Positions 17,190 through 26,584 are shown, counted from the first letter of the stretch. The stretch is 64,000 nucleotides of DNA from Alistipes indistinctus YIT 12060 (GCF_025144995.1 NZ_CP102250.1:806001-870000), one strand, 5' to 3'. Notes: a model not told the origin generated them from the letters alone. Translations and numbers: made by a program.

Positions 17190-17297
17190 ATTCGGGTCAG
17201 CAATCCTATTTTTGCTTACTGTCTAATCTGTAACAAACATCTTATCCATTCGAACAGGCGGTCAATCCATCGGCCGGTTTCAATGACAAACCCATTC

Positions 17298-18062
17298 TCA
17301 ATAGATGAACGGAATGACCCGTTTTAACCGCGCACGGCGGAACTCATCGCCGAACATCTCTCCATAACGATGGTAAATGGCATCGGCACGGGGTACCAGA
17401 TTCGCGAAGGTCCACAGTGCGAACACCGCACCGGCGGCAGACCAGGTCAGCACGGCAAAACCGGTCCACTCGATGATTTCCCCGAAATAATTGGCCGACG
17501 ACACGTAACGGAACATCCCGCCCCGCGGCAGGTAATGGCCCGTATCGCCAGGCTGGCGCAAATGTCGGATAATCCGGTCGGAATGGATATTGATACCCAT
17601 CCCGAGAAAAAACAACGAGGCACCGGCAATAAACTGCGGTGAGAGCAGCCACTGGGACGTATACATCCCTTCGGGCGCCAGATAGAAAATCCAGCACCCC
17701 TGCATACAGGCATTCAGCAGGTTGAACACCACCCCCATCACAATAATGCCGAGCGGCATCTTGCTTTGCCCTTTCAACAGCAACGGATAAATAAACGCAC
17801 GGTTGAGATAATGAAGTTGGAACAGGCCGAAAAAGACCAATGGAGTCGCTTCAAAACGGCGCGACGAGCAAAACCAGAACAGGCACATCGCAATGAAAAC
17901 CGGCGACTCCATCAGGAACCACCCCAATCGGTTCCCGATCTTCGGGCCCCAGCGTCCGTCCCTCAGCAGCCCGTAACCGGCCTTCACATGATAAAGCGCG
18001 ACAAACACCACGACAGCCAATGCCGCCATGCCCCATAAAAACCACTCGTATGCCTGTAACAT
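17298..18062 (-). CDS. 3-oxo-5-alpha-steroid 4-dehydrogenase (SRD5A) homologue
   Basis: A 254-residue polytopic membrane protein strongly resembling animal steroid 5-alpha-reductases in length and motifs. From the ATG at 18062, Glu52 (LMESP) and Tyr85 (LHYLNRAFIYPLLL) align with catalytic Glu57 and Tyr91 of human SRD5A2; then come GMGINIHSD (about 154-162), PRGGMFRYVSSANYFGEIIEW (179-199) for NADPH binding, and the terminal IPFIY. The family reduces the delta-4 double bond of 3-oxo steroids using NADPH. Fourteen extra codons upstream start only with TTG and are rejected. First gene of a four-gene cluster; divergent from alkaline phosphatase. Confidence 0.87.
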   Translation of the reverse strand: MLQAYEWFLWGMAALAVVVFVALYHVKAGYGLLRDGRWGPKIGNRLGWFLMESPVFIAMCLFWFCSSRRFEATPLVFFGLFQLHYLNRAFIYPLLLKGQSKMPLGIIVMGVVFNLLNACMQGCWIFYLAPEGMYTSQWLLSPQFIAGASLFFLGMGINIHSDRIIRHLRQPGDTGHYLPRGGMFRYVSSANYFGEIIEWTGFAVLTWSAAGAVFALWTFANLVPRADAIYHRYGEMFGDEFRRARLKRVIPFIY

Positions 18063-18282
18063 CCGATTTCTCCTGATTCGTTCCCTGTCAACAGTTTCCG
18101 GCAACGATCCGCGTCCAGTCCCAATGCCGTATCAGCCTCTTTCCCGAGTACATCAACGGCTGAATTTCGTCCGAAACGACATTTCGGCGCAGACCCCTTC
18201 CAAAATCAGAGCTAAGGTATAAAATCACATTAAAATTACCAACTCTTAACCTTTAGAGAACACCTCTTCCGGTAAAAAGTAC

Positions 18283-18290
18283 TATTTTTG
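18283..18290 (+). promoter_or_regulatory. -7 promoter element for alkaline phosphatase
   Basis: TATTTTTG matches TAnnTTTG; predicted transcription start is about 27 bases before the ATG at 18324. The element overlaps a possible upstream TTG codon, which supports the downstream start. Confidence 0.6.
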
Positions 18291-18323
18291 ACAATCTCAA
18301 ACCAAAAGCTTCGGACATCTACA

Positions 18324-19469
18324 ATGAAAAGGATTCTTTACAGCCTGCTGATCGCCGCCGTGATTCTGCCGGGAGCGACCGCACACCTTCAGGCCCGGGA
18401 CCGTAAACCAAAGACCAGCAAAACTGTTCAGGCCGCCGAACCGGTCCGCAATGTCATCCTGATGATCGGCGACGGTATGGGCCTTGCACAGGTAACCTCC
18501 TACATGCTTCGCGGCGGGGCACCGCTATCGCTCGCTCGCGCCCAAAGCATCGGCCTGCAATCGACTTTCTCCGCTTCGAGCGAAGTGACCGATTCCGCAG
18601 CGGCAGCCACCGCCCTGGCCACCGGCACAAAAACCAATAACGGTATGATCAGCATGACTCCCGACAAACAACCGCTCCGGTCTGTCCTCGAGCGGGCCGC
18701 AGCGGCAGGCCTGGCGACCGGACTGGTCGATACGCATGCCATTACCGATGCGACGCCCGTCGCATTTATCGGACACAACGAAAGCAGGAAAAACGAAGAC
18801 GACCTGGCGGCTGATTTTCTCCGTACGGATATCGACCTGTTTATCGGCGGCGGCCGGGATCATTTTGAAAAGCGTTCCGACGGCCGCAACATTTCGGACG
18901 AGTTACGCGAAAAGGGCTACACGGTCGCCTACTCGCTCGACACTCTCGCCGCACTCGACAAAAGCCCCGTCGGGATCCTGCTCGCAGACAAATCGCTGCC
19001 GCTCGTCTCACAAGGACGCGGCGATATGCTGCCCCGGGCAACCGACCAGGCGTTACGGTTGTTATCTGCCAACGGCGACAAAGGGTTCTTCGTCATGATC
19101 GAGGGATCGCACATCGACAACGGCGGCCACGACAACAATGCGGAAACCGTACTTTCCGAAATACGGGATTTTGATGCCGCTGTCAAGATCGCACTGGATT
19201 TTGCCGACCGCACACCGGGTACGCTGGTGATCATCACCGGCGACCACGAAACGGGCGGTATGACGCTGCCTTCGGATGAAAACAAATTCGACATGGGTAA
19301 GCTCCAACCGGGCGATAAAAACCGGGCCACCGTCCAATTTTCGACCAAAGGACACACGGCGTGCCTGATCCCTGTCTACGCTTACGGCGCGGGTGCGGCA
19401 CGGTTCAGCGGTTTCATGGACAACACCGATATCCCGAAACGAATCGCAGAAGCACTACATCTGGAATAA
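18324..19469 (+). CDS. Alkaline phosphatase
   Basis: A 381-residue periplasmic phosphomonoesterase of the PhoA superfamily. After a signal peptide ending near HLQA, the first metal ligand is Asp50 in ILMIGDGMG and the catalytic serine is Ser91 in TDSAAAATAL. Further metal ligands lie in GSHIDNGGHDNN, TGDHETGGM and KGHTACLIPVY. The length is slightly under that of PhoA. The start is set by the signal peptide and the promoter element. It probably releases phosphate from organic esters; no Pho box is recognised. It stands alone, divergent from the steroid-reductase gene. Confidence 0.93.
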   Translation: MKRILYSLLIAAVILPGATAHLQARDRKPKTSKTVQAAEPVRNVILMIGDGMGLAQVTSYMLRGGAPLSLARAQSIGLQSTFSASSEVTDSAAAATALATGTKTNNGMISMTPDKQPLRSVLERAAAAGLATGLVDTHAITDATPVAFIGHNESRKNEDDLAADFLRTDIDLFIGGGRDHFEKRSDGRNISDELREKGYTVAYSLDTLAALDKSPVGILLADKSLPLVSQGRGDMLPRATDQALRLLSANGDKGFFVMIEGSHIDNGGHDNNAETVLSEIRDFDAAVKIALDFADRTPGTLVIITGDHETGGMTLPSDENKFDMGKLQPGDKNRATVQFSTKGHTACLIPVYAYGAGAARFSGFMDNTDIPKRIAEALHLE

Positions 19470-19666
19470 GTCAAAATAGTCGTCGCCGGAACAACATCCA
19501 TTCACCGGACATCAGACACAAGGCAGAAGGGGCGGACGATCCGCTCCTTTTTGTATTTCTCCGGCACGCTTCCCCTTGCAGATGTTATAATCCGCAATAC
19601 TGAAAGCCGGCCCGTGGCCCGGTTTCAAAACTTTCCCTCTTCCCATTTTCTTCTGGTATAAACAAG

Positions 19667-19694
19667 CAGGGCCGCATCATAAGATGCGGCCCTG
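19667..19694. terminator. Hairpin terminator between phosphatase and rpmE2
   Basis: A perfect 12-bp stem (CAGGGCCGCATC with its complement) and 4-base loop, with T-rich sequence on both sides. It lies just downstream of the L31 gene on the minus strand and can also stop rightward transcripts. Confidence 0.8.
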
Positions 19695-19719
19695 TAATTT
19701 TTGAGAGTGAAAGTCCTGT

Positions 19720-19986
19720 TTATTTGGCAACTTTCTTATCGTAGTGCTTTGCGTAGCGGCTCATAAACTTATCAACGCGTCCTGCGGTGTCAACCAACTT
19801 CATCTTACCGGTGTAAAACGGGTGAGAGGTGTTGGAAATTTCCATCTTATACACGGGATAGGTTTCGCCATCTATTTCGATGGTCTCCTTTGTCTGGATG
19901 GCGGACCTGCACAAAAACACATGATCATTCGACATATCCTTGAATGCCACTAAACGATAGTTCTCAGGATGAATCCCCTTTTTCAT
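19720..19986 (-). CDS. rpmE2: Ribosomal protein L31 type B
   Basis: An 88-residue ribosomal large-subunit protein. It opens MKKGIHPENYRLVAFKDMSN and contains SHPFYTGKMKLVDTAGRVDKF, the hallmarks of type B L31. The four zinc-binding cysteines of type A are absent (only one Cys), so it is the zinc-independent form. A consensus promoter (TTTG, 19 bases, TAACTTTG) precedes it and a strong hairpin follows, giving a monocistronic unit. No type A copy is in this window. Confidence 0.97.
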   Translation of the reverse strand: MKKGIHPENYRLVAFKDMSNDHVFLCRSAIQTKETIEIDGETYPVYKMEISNTSHPFYTGKMKLVDTAGRVDKFMSRYAKHYDKKVAK

Positions 19987-20023
19987 GGTTGTTTGTTTTA
20001 CAATTAATATGCTGTTGCGGTCG

Positions 20024-20054
20024 CAAAGTTAGCAAACCTTTCCGCTTTTACAAA
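20024..20054 (-). promoter_or_regulatory. Full Bacteroidota promoter of rpmE2
   Basis: Minus strand has TTTG (20051-20054), a 19-base spacer and TAACTTTG (20024-20031), a textbook -33/-7 pair for this phylum. Confidence 0.75.
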
Positions 20055-20093
20055 GCGAAACCGCCGGAAAATCGATCGCAACCCCTATTTTTA

Positions 20094-20975
20094 TTACTTA
20101 TAACTGATAACCAGAACTTTGGAGTATTCCCAAAATTTCCGCTTATCCTTGATAATCAACGATTCATAAACACCCTTCTCATCCTGTACGAACTCATACG
20201 ATCCGGCCGGATGCGAGCTTACGAGCGTCACTTTCTTCTGCCCGATCACTACGCTGTCGAAATGACGGATATCGACTTTCGTAAAGCTGTCGAGGCTCCG
20301 GCTCTCGTTGATCTTCAGCGTCCGGCCGATAAAACCGCTTTTGTAGACAATCTCCTTGGCGAGCAATTCTTTCTCCGAACCGACGATGTAGTAAGCGGTG
20401 TTGAGAATATCGGTCTGCCCCTTGACCTCGCCTTCGAGCGAGGCCTTCGCCTCGGAAAGGCCGGTCACCTGTGTATTGAGCCCCGAAACCTGTTCGTGCA
20501 GTTCAGCGACCTGCACATGCATCTGTTCGAGGTTGTTTTTCAGCATGACGATCTCCTGATCCTTGGTCTCCACCTGCTGCCGGAGCTGTGCGATCAACTT
20601 CTCCATGTTCGCGATATTGATATTCGCTTTCTTGAGTTGATTGGCCGACTGCTGCAACCGGGCGATCGTCTCGCGGTTCTGCAACAGCAGTTGGTTGATC
20701 GCTTCGACATCCTCGTTGATCTGCGTAGGAGTCTGGTTACGGATCTCTCCGTTGTCGATATTCTTGTTGATGATCTTCTCACGCACCTTGATCGCATTGA
20801 GGTTTTCGGCCACGGCATTCATCGACGCGAAGACTTCGTTGATCATCGAATCCTTCGCGGCCACCACGCGTGTGAGCGAGTCCTTGATACTCTCGACCTG
20901 GTCGGCGCCCTGCCGGTTCACGCAGGAAACCAGCGGAAGCAAAAACAACAACAGAAAAGCAAACTTTTTCATCAT
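20094..20975 (-). CDS. Coiled-coil lipoprotein (possibly Cbp1-like)
   Basis: A 293-residue lipoprotein: signal ending PLVSC, then a long alpha-helical coiled coil rich in Gln, Asn, Glu and Leu (about 25-190, with VEAINQLLLQNRETIARLQQ and heptads through QMHVQVAELHEQ), and a compact beta-rich C-terminus from about 195. Several DS[LMV] triplets fit the Bacteroidales O-glycosylation motif. Proteins of this form are widespread in Bacteroidales; some are named for the collagen-binding Cbp1 of B. fragilis, but I cannot confirm homology. It precedes no gene closely enough to define an operon except the L31 gene. Confidence 0.65.
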   Translation of the reverse strand: MMKKFAFLLLFLLPLVSCVNRQGADQVESIKDSLTRVVAAKDSMINEVFASMNAVAENLNAIKVREKIINKNIDNGEIRNQTPTQINEDVEAINQLLLQNRETIARLQQSANQLKKANINIANMEKLIAQLRQQVETKDQEIVMLKNNLEQMHVQVAELHEQVSGLNTQVTGLSEAKASLEGEVKGQTDILNTAYYIVGSEKELLAKEIVYKSGFIGRTLKINESRSLDSFTKVDIRHFDSVVIGQKKVTLVSSHPAGSYEFVQDEKGVYESLIIKDKRKFWEYSKVLVISYK

Positions 20976-20996
20976 GCTATACGGTTAGGGAAACTT

Positions 20997-21446
20997 TTAA
21001 AAAGCCACTTTGATACCCAAGCCGAAATCAGCGGCATGGAATCCTGTATGCCCTGCAAAATTCAGGCAAGGTTTGTAATCGACGGAAAAAGCGAGCGGAA
21101 TCGACGCGATTTTGTATTCCAATCCTACGATGCCGTTGATACCGGCCGTGAATTTCGTGTCGCCGTGTTTCTCCCAGCCGCCGAGGTTCACACCGCCGCC
21201 GTAATAGAAATGGAAACCGCTCGTAATCACCGGTATATTACGTTCATAAAGGGCATACACATTCACCCCTTGCACGAAATCGACAAGGGCCTCGATCGAA
21301 TTGGCCGGATCGAAATTATATTTCACGCTCAGGCCCGTGGCCGTTACGCCGCCACGGACACCGATCGCCCAGTTATAATCCTGTGCATGGGCGCGGATCG
21401 ACGAAACACCTACCAGTACAAAAAGGATAATCAGGAATTTCTTCAT
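20997..21446 (-). CDS. Small outer-membrane beta-barrel protein
   Basis: A 149-residue exported protein with a signal peptide ending AHAQ and alternating hydrophobic/aromatic strands (YGGGVNLGGWE, GINGIVGLEYKIASIPLAFS) finishing in VAF with a C-terminal Phe, as expected for an eight-strand barrel. It lies 21 bases upstream of the coiled-coil lipoprotein gene on the same strand, suggesting co-transcription. No specific function recognised. Confidence 0.68.
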   Translation of the reverse strand: MKKFLIILFVLVGVSSIRAHAQDYNWAIGVRGGVTATGLSVKYNFDPANSIEALVDFVQGVNVYALYERNIPVITSGFHFYYGGGVNLGGWEKHGDTKFTAGINGIVGLEYKIASIPLAFSVDYKPCLNFAGHTGFHAADFGLGIKVAF

Positions 21447-21600
21447 AAAACAATTTTCTAAAAATTCGACAGCAACCGTAATGTATCGATTTTCTCCGGA
21501 AATATCCGAAAATTCCGGGCAAAATTAATAATTATCTCTGCATTTATCATTCCACAGGTAAAATATTGTTTCCGGGGTGTCCTCGGCTACGACAAATGCC

Positions 21601-24600
21601 CTACCGCGTCGCCGTTCGCTCCTCGGGGAGTACCGCCTCCGATGACTGTTTCCGTTGCTTTCGCCGGGATGACTTGCCTTTCCGGTCCGGCACGACCGTT
21701 TCCCGTGACCCGCCATCCAGCGGTTCTCCGGCAGCAGGCATTAAAAGTGAGTCGGCTTTCTGAACCGTTGTATCGGGCAATATCCCCTGCTGGCGCAACA
21801 AAAGCGTATCGGCAGCGGTCAGTTCCTCGCTCTTGAGGGTCGCCTCCGAAGGCACATGTACCGCCGACGCGACACTCAGTTCGCTGAGGGTAGCCGCCTC
21901 GACGCCCCGATGGAAGATATCGGTTATGCGCCGCCGCAGATTCAATCGGGTGGAATCGATCAGTTCGACATAGGTCGGCACGTCGACGCTCTTGTAACGT
22001 GCCCGGCAGATGCGGAATTTAAATTTATCCGGATTGCCGTAAATATCGATCCCGAGCCGGAACGGGATCGGTGATTTGAGCACCGAAATATGGTAGTCGA
22101 AACTCATATCGAGCTTCTGCACGCCGCTGACGGCCGCGCGGTAACGATCCATCTCGATCACGAACGGGAAAATTTCAATCTGGTTGTCACGCACGAGCAT
22201 CTCGACCGAAATCTTGTCGATCATATTCCGTTTCTTGTTCTTGAAATGGAGCATCTTCGAGATCTCGGTAAACGTCTCGCCGTCCAGCAGCACCATGTTC
22301 TCACCGTGAATGCGGCACGCCGCATTGACCGTCGGCATCAGGAAGTTCATCGACGAGTCGAGCGCAGCGGCGGCAGCCAGCTGGCAATCGACCACTCCTT
22401 CGAACGAACGCAGCATCGGCAACATCGTATCGACCGAAGGTAACAGTTTAATCAGCCGGTCGACCTGTATTTTTTTCATCTCAAGGTCAAAGCCGGTGGT
22501 GATATCGGTACGGCTCCGGGTCGCATAGAGGGCCGTAAGCGTCAGTTCGCCCGCATCCGTCACTGCCGTCAGGTCGTTCAGCTGCAAGCAACGGTCGCGC
22601 ACGACCAGACAGCCCGAAAGCCTGTTAAGAATCAGGTCCGCATACACTCCGTAACGGACATCCAAGTCGACATCCATCTCGACGTTGGCGGGGATGACGA
22701 TCAGCGGACTCTGCGATGCGGTATCGGCCTCGGTTTTCTGCTCGATCATCTGCTGCAGATGTTCCTGGGAAGTGGCTTGCCGCAGGGAATCTTTGTACCC
22801 TTCGCTCGAAGAGGCGTAAGCCGCCCCGGCATTGGCCGCCTTGACCAGTTCGTTGACATCCAGCGTATCGGACTCGATGTTCATATCCACGACAAGCTTG
22901 CCGCGTCCCAGCAATGCCCGGCGCAAATTGGACACCTTGCCGGTCAGGTTCAGTTCCGACACCCCGCTGTGGATGGTGGTTCCGCGCAAATCGATCCGGT
23001 CGGTCGTAAAGCTGACATCCACATTCCCCAGTGTATTGGTCAACGGGAAATACGGGGTAATCACCCTGCCTCCGGCAGCGGTAATGCTTCCCTTCGCATT
23101 CCAGCGGCGCAGCAGTTCACCGATCGACCGGTCAACCCGCATATCGATATCTTCGCCTGCAAAATCGTCCTGGACACGGCGGGATGCACCACGCGCCTGC
23201 CTGCGCAGCGCACGATTGTGGGCCATCAGCGAATCGCGCGGTACCGCAGGATAAACCCGCTGCAACGAATCGAGCATACGGTCGCGCTGCTGCGCCATCC
23301 GGCGACGCGTATTGAACAATATTGCCTCGAGATTCACATCTGCGCCGCGCAGTACGTAGATATTCTCCAGACTGCGGGCAGCAAGGCCTCTGGATTCGAT
23401 CCGCGTGCGGATCATCGGCACCTGGGGATCGGACGCCGAAGGCAGGATGCTGAACGCAATGGATGCATTGCCAGCCTTCACCCAGGTCGAATCAAGGCCA
23501 TTAACCTCCACATAACGCGTGCGTACCGAACCCGTAAACGGATGCACAACGGTCGTATCGCCGCTGAATACCGAAGCTGCGTTGCGCATTTTAAGTTCAG
23601 CCCCGGAGACAGCGACGGCCATCTGGTCTTTCAGGTTGACGTGTATCGTGTCGGCCTGTACCTCAAGATAGACCACCTGCGTACCGGCTGCGATCAGTGT
23701 ATCCTGTTCCGGAAGGTTCGGATTCGCCCCAAGACTGATCCGGGTTCCGTTTGCAACGAGCCGAAGCGTATCCTGCGGCATATCGACCAGCATATCATTG
23801 AGCGTAACCACCGCATGGACACGGGTCTGCCCGATCCTGCGCGGCGTGAGTTCACTGAGACGGCACGCCAGATCGGCGTCGATGCCGACGATACCATGCG
23901 CTACAATCCCTTTCTGCTTGGAAGGAAACAGTTCGGTAAGCGTACCGAGATTGATCGAGCCGTGCATGTTGCCCTTGACCCGGGCGTCCCGCAGCACATC
24001 CCACGCCGTACCGTCCGCCCGGAATTTCATTCCGATTCCATCGACCGAGAGCTTGCGCAGGATCACACCTGTGGAATCGGAACGGGACGGATGGTAAAAC
24101 AGCGACGCATCGAGCAACAGATTATCGATCCGCGCCCGACTCCCCCGATAACCGAGGTAACCGCCGTCCACTTTGCAATCGAGCCGGACACTCGGCAGTA
24201 CACTGCCGTTGAAACGGTACGTTCCCGTTATCTTCGTCTCCAGGTCAGCCGTCAGGTCGGTTTCGACACGCTGTACGGCAGGCATCAACTCGACCGGAAT
24301 CAGGCCGAACGCCTGTTTGAATCGCAACGGATTGACCCGGCAGGTCATATCCGACACGATACTGTCGGCCGCCACCGTCACGTTGCCGTCGAACACTGCC
24401 GGGATATCGTCCACCTTGAAAGCCAGCTGATCAAGCGCAATTCCGCCCGAATTTTTCGTATCGAATGCAAAGCCCCCGGAAAGCGACAGCGGCAGGGAGC
24501 GGGCGTAACGAACGGCCTCCTGCTGCATCGAAGCTTTGCCTCCGAAATCGATTTCATAACGTTGGCTGCGGTGCCCCCGTAGCCGCAAATGCAGTGAATC

Positions 24601-25305
24601 GAGCGCCGCCTCCACCCGGTCGGGACGGCTTTCGTACCGTATGCGCCCGCCTTCGAGCAGCAATTCGCGCACCCGGATACCGAAAATCGTAGAAAGATCG
24701 GTCGCCGTCGTATCGGCGGTCGTATCGGCAGACGTATAAATATTCCAGTTGGCATTGCCCGCCGGAGACACAAAAGCGTAAATATCGGGATCGACCAGCT
24801 TCAACTGGCGGACGGCGATCTGCGCGGCGAGCAGGCGCGGCAAGTTCAGCGTCACCGCAAACTCTTTGAACCGCAACAGGCTGTCGGCCCGCTGCGGCAC
24901 GTATCCGCGCAACGAGTCGGGAATCCCGGCAAAAACGCCGGAGATCACCTCGCCGTTTTTCAACTCCAGGCTGACGTGCGGAAAATTCTCGAACAGCGAC
25001 AGCCGGACAGTATCGAAATGCACCTCTGCATTGAGGTATTTGGTCGCGACACGGTTCACCAAAGGCGTCAGGCGCGGCGGCGTCAAAACCAGCCAGACCA
25101 CCCCACCCAGCAGGACGAACAGTCCGGCCAGCGAGACGGCGACAATCAGCAGCACCTTGATCAGGCGCCTCCACCAGGGCTTTCGGGATTTTCCTTTTTC
25201 CTGATCCGGATAAGCCCCCCCACTCAGGCTCTCCGGCCTGTTCCCGCCGCTGGCGGGACCCGAAACGGTCATTTCAGGCATCGATGAAGTATCCATAGAT
25301 TCCAT
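21601..25305 (-). CDS. Large AsmA-family protein
   Basis: A 1234-residue inner-membrane-anchored, mostly periplasmic protein. A cytoplasmic, Arg/Lys-rich N-terminus (to about 50) precedes a single TM helix (about LIKVLLIVAVSLAGLFVLLG) and the AsmA start LTPLVNRVATKYLNAEVHFDTVRLSLFE. Long stretches of beta-strand follow, and an AsmA_2-like region (GKVSNLRRALLGRGKLVVDM) precedes a disordered Asp/Arg-rich tail. AsmA-like proteins are implicated in phospholipid transfer and outer-membrane assembly. The start is the ATG at 25305; the frame extends six codons to a TTG inside the promoter element. Confidence 0.82.
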   Translation of the reverse strand: MESMDTSSMPEMTVSGPASGGNRPESLSGGAYPDQEKGKSRKPWWRRLIKVLLIVAVSLAGLFVLLGGVVWLVLTPPRLTPLVNRVATKYLNAEVHFDTVRLSLFENFPHVSLELKNGEVISGVFAGIPDSLRGYVPQRADSLLRFKEFAVTLNLPRLLAAQIAVRQLKLVDPDIYAFVSPAGNANWNIYTSADTTADTTATDLSTIFGIRVRELLLEGGRIRYESRPDRVEAALDSLHLRLRGHRSQRYEIDFGGKASMQQEAVRYARSLPLSLSGGFAFDTKNSGGIALDQLAFKVDDIPAVFDGNVTVAADSIVSDMTCRVNPLRFKQAFGLIPVELMPAVQRVETDLTADLETKITGTYRFNGSVLPSVRLDCKVDGGYLGYRGSRARIDNLLLDASLFYHPSRSDSTGVILRKLSVDGIGMKFRADGTAWDVLRDARVKGNMHGSINLGTLTELFPSKQKGIVAHGIVGIDADLACRLSELTPRRIGQTRVHAVVTLNDMLVDMPQDTLRLVANGTRISLGANPNLPEQDTLIAAGTQVVYLEVQADTIHVNLKDQMAVAVSGAELKMRNAASVFSGDTTVVHPFTGSVRTRYVEVNGLDSTWVKAGNASIAFSILPSASDPQVPMIRTRIESRGLAARSLENIYVLRGADVNLEAILFNTRRRMAQQRDRMLDSLQRVYPAVPRDSLMAHNRALRRQARGASRRVQDDFAGEDIDMRVDRSIGELLRRWNAKGSITAAGGRVITPYFPLTNTLGNVDVSFTTDRIDLRGTTIHSGVSELNLTGKVSNLRRALLGRGKLVVDMNIESDTLDVNELVKAANAGAAYASSSEGYKDSLRQATSQEHLQQMIEQKTEADTASQSPLIVIPANVEMDVDLDVRYGVYADLILNRLSGCLVVRDRCLQLNDLTAVTDAGELTLTALYATRSRTDITTGFDLEMKKIQVDRLIKLLPSVDTMLPMLRSFEGVVDCQLAAAAALDSSMNFLMPTVNAACRIHGENMVLLDGETFTEISKMLHFKNKKRNMIDKISVEMLVRDNQIEIFPFVIEMDRYRAAVSGVQKLDMSFDYHISVLKSPIPFRLGIDIYGNPDKFKFRICRARYKSVDVPTYVELIDSTRLNLRRRITDIFHRGVEAATLSELSVASAVHVPSEATLKSEELTAADTLLLRQQGILPDTTVQKADSLLMPAAGEPLDGGSRETVVPDRKGKSSRRKQRKQSSEAVLPEERTATR

Positions 25306-25320
25306 GCGCTCTAAGTTAGG

Positions 25321-25328
25321 CAAAGATA
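25321..25328 (-). promoter_or_regulatory. -7 element for the AsmA-like gene
   Basis: Minus strand TATCTTTG matches TAnnTTTG about 16 bases before the ATG at 25305, implying a very short leader. Confidence 0.5.
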
Positions 25329-25346
25329 TCTATTTTCGCAATAAAA

Positions 25347-25373
25347 ATGCCGCTTCCATCCGGGAAGCGGCAT
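25347..25373 (-). terminator. Terminator after the Fe-ADH gene
   Basis: ATGCCGCTTCC pairs with GGAAGCGGCAT; on the minus strand the stem is followed by TTTTATTG. It ends the leftward transcript from 25415. Confidence 0.85.
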
Positions 25374-25414
25374 CCGACTACAGGAGGTCATCTCCCGTTA
25401 AATTTATTTAAAAG

Positions 25415-26584
25415 TTATTTATAAGACTCCTCGAAAATCCGGATAATATCGGCATCGGTGAGCGGTGCGGGATCGAGCCCGAACAGGCCTCCCATCGCAT
25501 TGCGCGCCAATTGGACCAGACGCGGAAAATCTTCGCGGCGAATGCCGTAATCCGACATCTTGAGGTTATCCACCCCGCACGCATGCTGCAACTCCCTGAG
25601 CGATTCGACGAACACATAAGGTTTGTCCTCTTCGCGCATACAGCTCAGGTCGGCGCCGATATTGCGCGCCATTTCGATAAAACGGGCCGGAGCCAGCGGT
25701 GCGAAATGGCGATAGTAAGCCAACGAGATCATAATCAACCCGGCTCCGTGCGGCAGGTCAGGATAGAGGCCGCTCATCGCGTGTTCGAGCGAATGCTCGG
25801 AGATACAGCACGAGGTCGACTCGACCATTCCCGAAAGCGTATTGGCCAATGCCACGTTCGTACGCGCCTCCAGGTCGGAACCGTCGGCAACGGCACGCGG
25901 CAGGTAAATGGAGAGCAGACGCATGCTCTGGAGCGCAAGGGCGTCGCTCACCGGTGTGGCCACGCTGGCGAGATATCCTTCCGAAGCATGGAAGAAGGCA
26001 TCGAATCCCTGGAATGCCGTCAGTTGCGGCGGTACCGACAGCATCAGCTCGGGATCGACGACCGACAGCACAGGAAAGAGTTCGTCGCAGCCGAAACCCA
26101 CTTTATGGCGGGTTTCGTCATGGGTAATGACCGTCCACGGGTCAGCTTCGGTTCCGGTACCCGCCGTCGTCGTAATCGCGATGACAGGCAGCGCCCCCGC
26201 CGGTTTTTTGCCTCCTTCGACATAATCCCAGTAATCACCTTCGTTGGCCGCAGCCAATGCGATGGCTTTAGCCGAATCGATCGGGCTGCCGCCGCCCAAG
26301 CCGACCACGAAGTCGCACCCCTCGGCGCGGCACAGCGCAGCCGCCTCGCGCACATGGCTCAACAGCGGATTGGGCAGCACCTTGTCAAACACGACGCTCT
26401 GCGTACCGTGATTTTTTTTCAACAGCTCCACCACCCGGTCCAGGTAGCCGTATTTTTTGACGGACTTCCCCGCTGTCGTGACGATCAAAGCTTTCTGGCC
26501 AGGCAGTTTCGCCGCAGCCAATTCATCCAGTTTGCCGGGGCCGAAAAGCACCCGTGTCGGAATGTAAAAATCGAATTTTTCCAT
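25415..26584 (-). CDS. Iron-containing alcohol dehydrogenase
   Basis: A 389-residue group III alcohol dehydrogenase. The nucleotide-binding glycine-rich GLGGGSPIDSAKAIA is near 95-110, followed by TTTAGTGTEADPW. Metal ligands fall in GFDAFFHASEGYL (Asp and His), SEHSLEHAMSG (His) and LPHGAGL (His). It most resembles butanol dehydrogenase-like members acting on aldehydes with NAD(P)H. It lies 281 bases downstream of the fucO gene on the same strand, separated by a terminator-like hairpin, so it may have its own promoter. Substrate not assignable. Confidence 0.9.
   Translation of the reverse strand: MEKFDFYIPTRVLFGPGKLDELAAAKLPGQKALIVTTAGKSVKKYGYLDRVVELLKKNHGTQSVVFDKVLPNPLLSHVREAAALCRAEGCDFVVGLGGGSPIDSAKAIALAAANEGDYWDYVEGGKKPAGALPVIAITTTAGTGTEADPWTVITHDETRHKVGFGCDELFPVLSVVDPELMLSVPPQLTAFQGFDAFFHASEGYLASVATPVSDALALQSMRLLSIYLPRAVADGSDLEARTNVALANTLSGMVESTSCCISEHSLEHAMSGLYPDLPHGAGLIMISLAYYRHFAPLAPARFIEMARNIGADLSCMREEDKPYVFVESLRELQHACGVDNLKMSDYGIRREDFPRLVQLARNAMGGLFGLDPAPLTDADIIRIFEESYK

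Noticed and set aside
19944-21461. A 505-codon open frame on the plus strand
   Set aside because: It runs antisense across the coiled-coil lipoprotein and small barrel genes, which have signal peptides and plausible folds; the antisense protein has no recognisable domain. High-GC antisense shadow.
22759-24582. A 607-codon open frame opposite the AsmA-like gene
   Set aside because: Rich in Arg, His and Ile with no domain or signal peptide; the AsmA frame on the other strand has TM, family motifs and a promoter.
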